DNA of 64,000 nt, from assembly GCA_021783515.1 (NCBI GenBank), contig JAJXTV010000011.1:36954-100953 (forward strand), given 5' to 3'. The notes below the pieces were generated by a model that searched no databases, was not told the origin of the DNA, and worked only from the letters and a program-made list of their open reading frames with translations. A program made the translations under genes and the position numbers. Of the stretch, positions 60,017 through 64,000 are shown one piece after another (within the stretch, counting starts at the first letter, position 1; every line of letters starts with the position of its first letter). Source of the stretch: Nitrospirota bacterium (GTDB taxonomy: Bacteria > Nitrospirota > Thermodesulfovibrionia > Thermodesulfovibrionales > UBA6898).

Positions 60017-62049
60017 AGAAGGTCCGCCTGACCGTCTTTCTTGCCTCCGTGGTGCTCTTTATCCTGACCGCCTTCGGGATAGAGATCCATTATATGCGGC
60101 TCGGGAACGTATCGTTCATCACCAAGCTGATCCTCTTCATCCTCCTGAACCTGAGCCTCGCGGCGCTCCTGATCCTGATGTTCTTCGTCGGGAAGAGCCT
60201 CTGGAACGTCTATTTTGAGAGGAAGCACAAGATCCTCGGCTACAAGTTCAAGACGAAGTTCGTCGTCGTGCTCGGGGTGCTGACGATGATCCCGTCCGTC
60301 TTTCTCTTTGTCGTCTCGAGCGGCGTCATCAGCAATTATCTGGACCGGTGGTTCGACCCCCAGGTCAAGCGGCCGCTTACGCTTTCGATCGAGATTGCAC
60401 GGGCGGCGTACGACATGCAGCGCCAACAGACCCTCGGCTATGCCAAGGCGATCGCCGCCGGGAAAGGAGTGCCGGAGAACTATGCGGTCCGGCATCTCGG
60501 CCACGTTCCGGCCGACGCCTCCGACACGGAGAGGGCGGGGTTTGAGGGGAAGGCGGACGTCGAGGTGATTTCGACCGACCGCGGGGACATCGTAAGGGCG
60601 GTGGCGCCGGAATATCGCGACGGGAAACAGAAAGGCGTCGTCGAGGTCGAGTACCTTATCAACAGCGCTCTCAGCAAGAATTCCGACGACATCAAGGAGA
60701 TGTACCGAAATTATATGACGCTGGAATCCTGGAAGACCCCCATCAAGGTCAATTATCTCGTCATGCTCAGTTTCTTTACCCTGATGACGATCTTTATGGC
60801 GCTCTGGGTCGCGCTGAGGATATCGCGGGGGATAACCGGGCCTATCCAGATGCTTGCGCAGGGCACCGAGCAGGTCGCCAAGGGGAACCTCGACATAAGG
60901 ATCGATGTGCAGCGCGAAGACGAGATAGGACTGCTGGTCAGTTCCTTCAACAAGATGGTGAGGGAACTGAAGGAGGGCAAGGAGTCTCTGCAGCGCGCAT
61001 GGGCGGAATCCGACAGGAGGAGGCTCATCATCGAGATCATCCTCGAAAATATCAAGTCGGGGGTCATCTACCTGAACGCCGCGGGCGACATCCTCACAAT
61101 CAACGGCGCGGCATGCCGGATACTCGACGTCTCCCCGAGGGAGATCCTGGACAAGAACTACTCGGTCCTTCTGACGATGCTGAGGTCGGACGAGTTGAAA
61201 GAGACGGTCAAGAACATCCGGGTCGCCGAGTTCAAGGGGCTCGAGCAGGAGATCAGGGTGGCGGTGGGGGAACGAAGGGTGCTTCTGCGGATTTTCATTA
61301 CGACCCTCATGGACGGCAAGAATTTCCTCGGCACGCTCGTTGTTTTTGACGACCTCACGGAGGTCGTCCGGGCGCAGAAGGCGCTCGCCTGGCAGGAAGT
61401 GGCACGGAGGATCGCCCATGAAATAAAGAACCCGCTGACGCCTATCAAGCTTTCCACCGACCACATGATCAAGAAGTGGATGAACAAGGACGAGGATTTC
61501 GGTCAGGTCTTCGAGCGGTCGACGAAGACGATCAGCAAGGAGGTCGAGAGCCTGAGGAGGCTGGTCAACGAGTTTTCGCGCTTCGGGAAGATGCCCGAGA
61601 TCAAGAAATCGCCCGTCCTGATTTCAGCCATTATCGAGGGGGCGGTCAATCTGTATGGCGATTACAAGGAACTGCAGATCAGGGTGCTGAAAGACGAGCA
61701 CGAGCCTCTCATAGATGCTGACGCCGAGCAGGTGAAGAGGGTGATCATCAACATCCTCGACAACGCGATCCAGGCGATGCGAAACAAGGGGAAGATCACG
61801 GTCGAGATCAAGCACTACAGCTCGATCAATCGGGTCTATATCGATATTGCCGACGACGGTCCCGGCATCCCGGAGGAGGACAAGGAGAAGCTGTTTCTCC
61901 CGTATTTCTCGACAAAGCGGGACGGCACAGGGCTGGGGCTGGCGATCGCCGCCAGGGTTGTGGCCGAACACAGGGGATATCTCAGAGTAAAGGACAATGC
62001 CCCCACCGGCACGATATTTACGATAGAGCTCCCGATGAAGGAGGGATAA
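60013..62049 (+). CDS. ntrY: Nitrogen-regulation-type sensor kinase NtrY
   Basis: 678 residues. Two N-terminal membrane helices, an extracytoplasmic region, another helix pair at ~240-265, a HAMP domain (~265-320), a PAS domain (~330-440), then HisKA with RRIAHEIKNPLTPIKLS (His469) and an HATPase domain (DNAIQAMRNKG, DDGPGIPEEDKEKLF, GTGLGLAI). It should phosphorylate the NtrX regulator encoded immediately after it. NtrYX commonly answers to nitrogen or oxygen status; the signal here is not fixed by sequence. Confidence 0.95.
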   Translation: MKKVRLTVFLASVVLFILTAFGIEIHYMRLGNVSFITKLILFILLNLSLAALLILMFFVGKSLWNVYFERKHKILGYKFKTKFVVVLGVLTMIPSVFLFVVSSGVISNYLDRWFDPQVKRPLTLSIEIARAAYDMQRQQTLGYAKAIAAGKGVPENYAVRHLGHVPADASDTERAGFEGKADVEVISTDRGDIVRAVAPEYRDGKQKGVVEVEYLINSALSKNSDDIKEMYRNYMTLESWKTPIKVNYLVMLSFFTLMTIFMALWVALRISRGITGPIQMLAQGTEQVAKGNLDIRIDVQREDEIGLLVSSFNKMVRELKEGKESLQRAWAESDRRRLIIEIILENIKSGVIYLNAAGDILTINGAACRILDVSPREILDKNYSVLLTMLRSDELKETVKNIRVAEFKGLEQEIRVAVGERRVLLRIFITTLMDGKNFLGTLVVFDDLTEVVRAQKALAWQEVARRIAHEIKNPLTPIKLSTDHMIKKWMNKDEDFGQVFERSTKTISKEVESLRRLVNEFSRFGKMPEIKKSPVLISAIIEGAVNLYGDYKELQIRVLKDEHEPLIDADAEQVKRVIINILDNAIQAMRNKGKITVEIKHYSSINRVYIDIADDGPGIPEEDKEKLFLPYFSTKRDGTGLGLAIAARVVAEHRGYLRVKDNAPTGTIFTIELPMKEG

Positions 62050-63393
62050 ATGGCAAAGGCTGTGGTATTGATCGTCGACGACGAGGAGGGCATCAGGACC
62101 GCCCTTTCGGGAATATTTGAGGATGAAGGCTACGAGTCCGTCACCGCGGCCTCGGGCGAGGAGGCGCTGCGGGTCGCCCGGGAGTCGGTCCCCGACATCG
62201 TCCTTCTCGACGTGTGGCTTTCGGGCATGGACGGCCTCCAGACAATGCAGGAACTGAAGGAGTGGAGCCCAGAGCTGCCGGTGGTCATCATCTCCGGCCA
62301 CGCCAATATCGAGCTTGCGGTGAAGGCGACGAAGATAGGCGCCTATGACATTCTCGAAAAACCGCTGTCGATGGAGAAGGTCCTTCTCACCGTGAGGCGG
62401 GCGCTCGAAAAGCGGAGCCTCGAGATAGAAAACAGGGCGCTTCGGGAAAACCTCCTGAAGAAGAGCAGACTGGTCGGCATGTCGGCGAAGATCCAACAGC
62501 TCAAGGAGCAGATAAAGATGGCGGCGGCGAGCAACAGCAGGGTGCTGATCCTCGGAGAAAGCGGCGCGGGGAAGGAACTGGTGGCGCACCTCTTGCACGA
62601 AAACAGCCCGCGGGTGGGCAAGGCCTTTATCGAAGTGAACTGTGCCGCCATCCCGCAGGAGCTTATCGAGAGTGAGCTCTTCGGCCACGAAAAGGGCTCG
62701 TTTACCGGCGCGTTCGAGACGAAAAAGGGCAAGTTCGAGCAGGCGGACGGCGGGACGCTCTTCCTCGACGAGATAGGAGACATGTCGCTTCAAACCCAGG
62801 CGAAGGTGCTGAGGGTGATCGAGACGCAGGAGTTCCAGCGCGTCGGCGGCAACAAGACTATCAAGGTCGACGTGCGGATTATTTCTGCGACGAACAAGGA
62901 CCTTGCGGAAGAGGTGAAGAAGGAGAACTTCCGGGAGGACCTCTTTTTCAGGCTCAACGTCATTCCGATCCGGGTGGCGGCCCTCAGGGAAAGGCCCGAA
63001 GACGTCCCCGGGCTCATCGAATATTTTCTGGATTCTCTCGCCGCCGAGTACGGACAGCAGCCGAAGCAGGTCACTCCCGAGGCGGTGAAGATGCTCCAGA
63101 AGCATGCATGGCCCGGGAATATCCGCGAGCTGCGGAACCTTCTCGAGCGGCTGATGATCATGGTCCCGTCGAAGACGATAAACCCCGCAGACCTCTTCAT
63201 GCCCGATTCGAAGAGGTCCGATTATTTTGCCGTCGATTCGCTGAAAGACGCCAGGGAGATGTTCGAGAAGGATTTCATCGCGCGGAAGCTCGAGGAAAAC
63301 GGCTGGAACGTCTCGAAGACAGCCGAGGTGCTCGACATTGAGCGGAGCAATCTTCACCGCAAGATAAAGGCCTACGATATCAGGGTGCCATAG
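62050..63393 (+). CDS. ntrX: Sigma-54-dependent response regulator NtrX
   Basis: 447 residues: receiver domain with Asp54 (VLLDVW), AAA+ domain with Walker A GESGAGKE (~168-175), the sigma-54 contact loop as GSFTGA (~217-222; usual GAFTGA), Walker B GGTLFLDEIGDM, and a Fis-type HTH (KTAEVLDIERSNLHRKIKAY). It activates sigma-54 promoters after phosphorylation by NtrY. Its ATG directly follows the ntrY stop. No -24/-12 promoter was identified in the window. Confidence 0.95.
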   Translation: MAKAVVLIVDDEEGIRTALSGIFEDEGYESVTAASGEEALRVARESVPDIVLLDVWLSGMDGLQTMQELKEWSPELPVVIISGHANIELAVKATKIGAYDILEKPLSMEKVLLTVRRALEKRSLEIENRALRENLLKKSRLVGMSAKIQQLKEQIKMAAASNSRVLILGESGAGKELVAHLLHENSPRVGKAFIEVNCAAIPQELIESELFGHEKGSFTGAFETKKGKFEQADGGTLFLDEIGDMSLQTQAKVLRVIETQEFQRVGGNKTIKVDVRIISATNKDLAEEVKKENFREDLFFRLNVIPIRVAALRERPEDVPGLIEYFLDSLAAEYGQQPKQVTPEAVKMLQKHAWPGNIRELRNLLERLMIMVPSKTINPADLFMPDSKRSDYFAVDSLKDAREMFEKDFIARKLEENGWNVSKTAEVLDIERSNLHRKIKAYDIRVP

Positions 63394-63402
63394 GAGACGG
63401 TG

Positions 63403-63615
63403 ATGAAACTGATACTGAACGTGGGGACGATCTTTTGTTACGAATGCGTCATGGCGTTGCGAAAATTCATCGGGTCGGTCAAAGGGGTCAGCTCCGTCGA
63501 GATAGAAGACGGAAAGGTGGCGATAGAATTCGACCCGGCCGTGATCGGCGAAGAGAAGGTCTCGAGGCTCGCCAGGGAGAGCGTCGAGAAGCTGGGGTAT
63601 CAGATACTGGGCTGA
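63403..63615 (+). CDS. Heavy-metal-associated (HMA) domain protein
   Basis: 70 residues, one ferredoxin-like HMA fold. The metal motif is CYEC (C-x2-C, IFCYECVMALRKFIGSVKGVSSVEIEDGK), with the usual Met replaced. It could carry Cu(I) or serve as a metallochaperone; no P-type ATPase is nearby. ATG at 63403 has AGGAG 7 nt upstream; the GTG 3 nt earlier is a track artefact. Possibly cotranscribed with ntrYX (9-bp gap). Confidence 0.85.
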   Translation: MKLILNVGTIFCYECVMALRKFIGSVKGVSSVEIEDGKVAIEFDPAVIGEEKVSRLARESVEKLGYQILG

Positions 63616-63660
63616 CCGTCACTTTCTTTTTTCCGGGCCGTCAAGGGGGCTGGTCGTAAA

Positions 63661-63689
63661 TGCGTGCCTTAGTCAAAACTAAGGACGCA
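63661..63689. other. Imperfect hairpin between HMA gene and GNAT remnant
   Basis: Stems TGCGT/ACGCA and CCTTAGT/ACTAAGG with one bulged G and a CAAA loop. There is no T-run, so a terminator role is doubtful. It may be a small dispersed repeat. Confidence 0.4.
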
Positions 63690-63701
63690 TGCCAATAACA
63701 G

Positions 63702-63923
63702 CTATGATGCCGCGGCTGCTTTGCATCCTTCGTGAAAAGTAACCGTGCCCTGCGGAGTATGCCCGTCGAAGGGCAGAGCGAAGAAGAACTCCTGCGGCAT
63801 TCCCTCAAGCGCAAGTCCCGGTATATTCTTGAACCCGAATTTCCTGTAGTAATCCGGATGTCCTACGAGACAGCTTCCCCCCCACATTTTCGCAATTCTG
63901 CAAACCGTTTCGCGCCGATGCAT
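63702..63923 (-). pseudogene. C-terminal remnant of a GNAT N-acetyltransferase
   Basis: 73 residues that match only the end of YhbS-like acetyltransferases: SCLVGHPDYYRKFGFKNIPGL, then PQEFFFALPFDGHTPQGTVTFHEGC. The acetyl-CoA-binding loop and the N-terminal ~80 residues are missing, and upstream sequence to the window edge (63924-64000) is AT-rich and unrelated. I judge it a truncated gene. Confidence 0.65.
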
Positions 63924-64000
63924 GGGTGTGCCTGATGAATATCGTTTACAATCAGCAAGTTATAGTTGGCATGGGGGATGCATTATATATTAGCAAGAAC

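Noticed and set aside
59707..61464. 585-codon minus-strand frame opposite ntrY
   Set aside because: Shadow frame of ntrY with Asp/Arg/Pro-rich sequence typical of antisense frames; no motif or start signal.

Overview
This window is a GC-rich chromosomal stretch (roughly 58-60% by eye) with short intergenic gaps. It carries housekeeping genes, envelope genes, metal-related genes and two-component regulation. There is no rRNA or tRNA, no CRISPR array, no intact transposase, no prophage and no recognisable defence island. The gene set suggests an anaerobic or microaerophilic Gram-negative-type bacterium: NtrYX next to a DUF4390 gene, an ECF sigma with a zinc-finger anti-sigma factor, a hybrid cluster protein, a five-haem cytochrome c, a NikMNQO-type transporter, a separate IF-2-like protein and an IPTL-CTERM surface protein. 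Nitrospirota, or a lineage near the old Deltaproteobacteria, is my best guess. That is inference from gene content; there is no marker rRNA here.

Layout. 1-5.8 kb: a partial unknown gene, the ABC-F factor EttA, an M24 peptidase, a GAF-like histidine kinase and a CGGC protein. 5.9-9.2 kb: a large NTPase/TPR/SARP regulator with a palindromic repeat inserted in frame. 9.2-12.7 kb: a repeat element with inverted ends, a seven-repeat secreted protein, gene debris, a TlpA-like thioredoxin lipoprotein and a periplasmic FKBP. 12.7-18.2 kb: an intergenic region rich in inverted repeats, then a minus-strand HlyD-ATPase-permease-permease export operon. 18.4-20.7 kb: anti-sigma, ECF sigma and a ferritin-like protein. 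21-24.2 kb: small genes, a broken gene, a DsrE protein and, divergently, the IF-2 C-terminus-like protein, then a P-loop kinase.

24.3-31.5 kb: tyrS, a secreted protein, an MgtC-like protein, and a five-gene minus-strand operon (outer-membrane protein, NikMN, T component, ATPase with an extra His-rich helical tail, Nudix) behind a leader terminator. 31.5-38.1 kb: purF, an M29-type aminopeptidase, cutA, a PhnD-like binding protein, two small secreted proteins and the cytochrome. 38.3-51.3 kb: ligA, DUF488, a MltD-type transglycosylase, a TPR protein, a PHP phosphatase, a YcbB-type L,D-transpeptidase, a DEAD-box helicase, a DNA glycosylase, a YihY-type membrane protein and a UvrD-type helicase. 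51.5-57.5 kb: a YdjM-like membrane protein, a multicopper oxidase, a secreted MsrB, a small protein and hcp. 57.6-64 kb: a small charged protein, hisI-hisE-HIT, an adenosine-specific kinase family protein, DUF4390-ntrY-ntrX, an HMA protein and a GNAT remnant.

The clearest themes are envelope and peptidoglycan work (MltD, LdtD, secreted MsrB, FKBP, TlpA-like), metal handling (NikMNQO, CutA, multicopper oxidase, HMA, ferritin-like) and nitrogen or redox stress (Hcp, NtrYX). I did not find a convincing new multi-gene system. The best leads are small: the standalone IF-2 C-terminal protein that has lost its initiator-tRNA contact residues, the ATPase tail with its own internal ribosome site, a set of at least eight genes whose start codon lies 5-8 nt after a -10 box with no Shine-Dalgarno, leader terminators upstream of the Ni/Co operon and the DEAD-box gene, and an intergenic region able to form alternative RNA folds.
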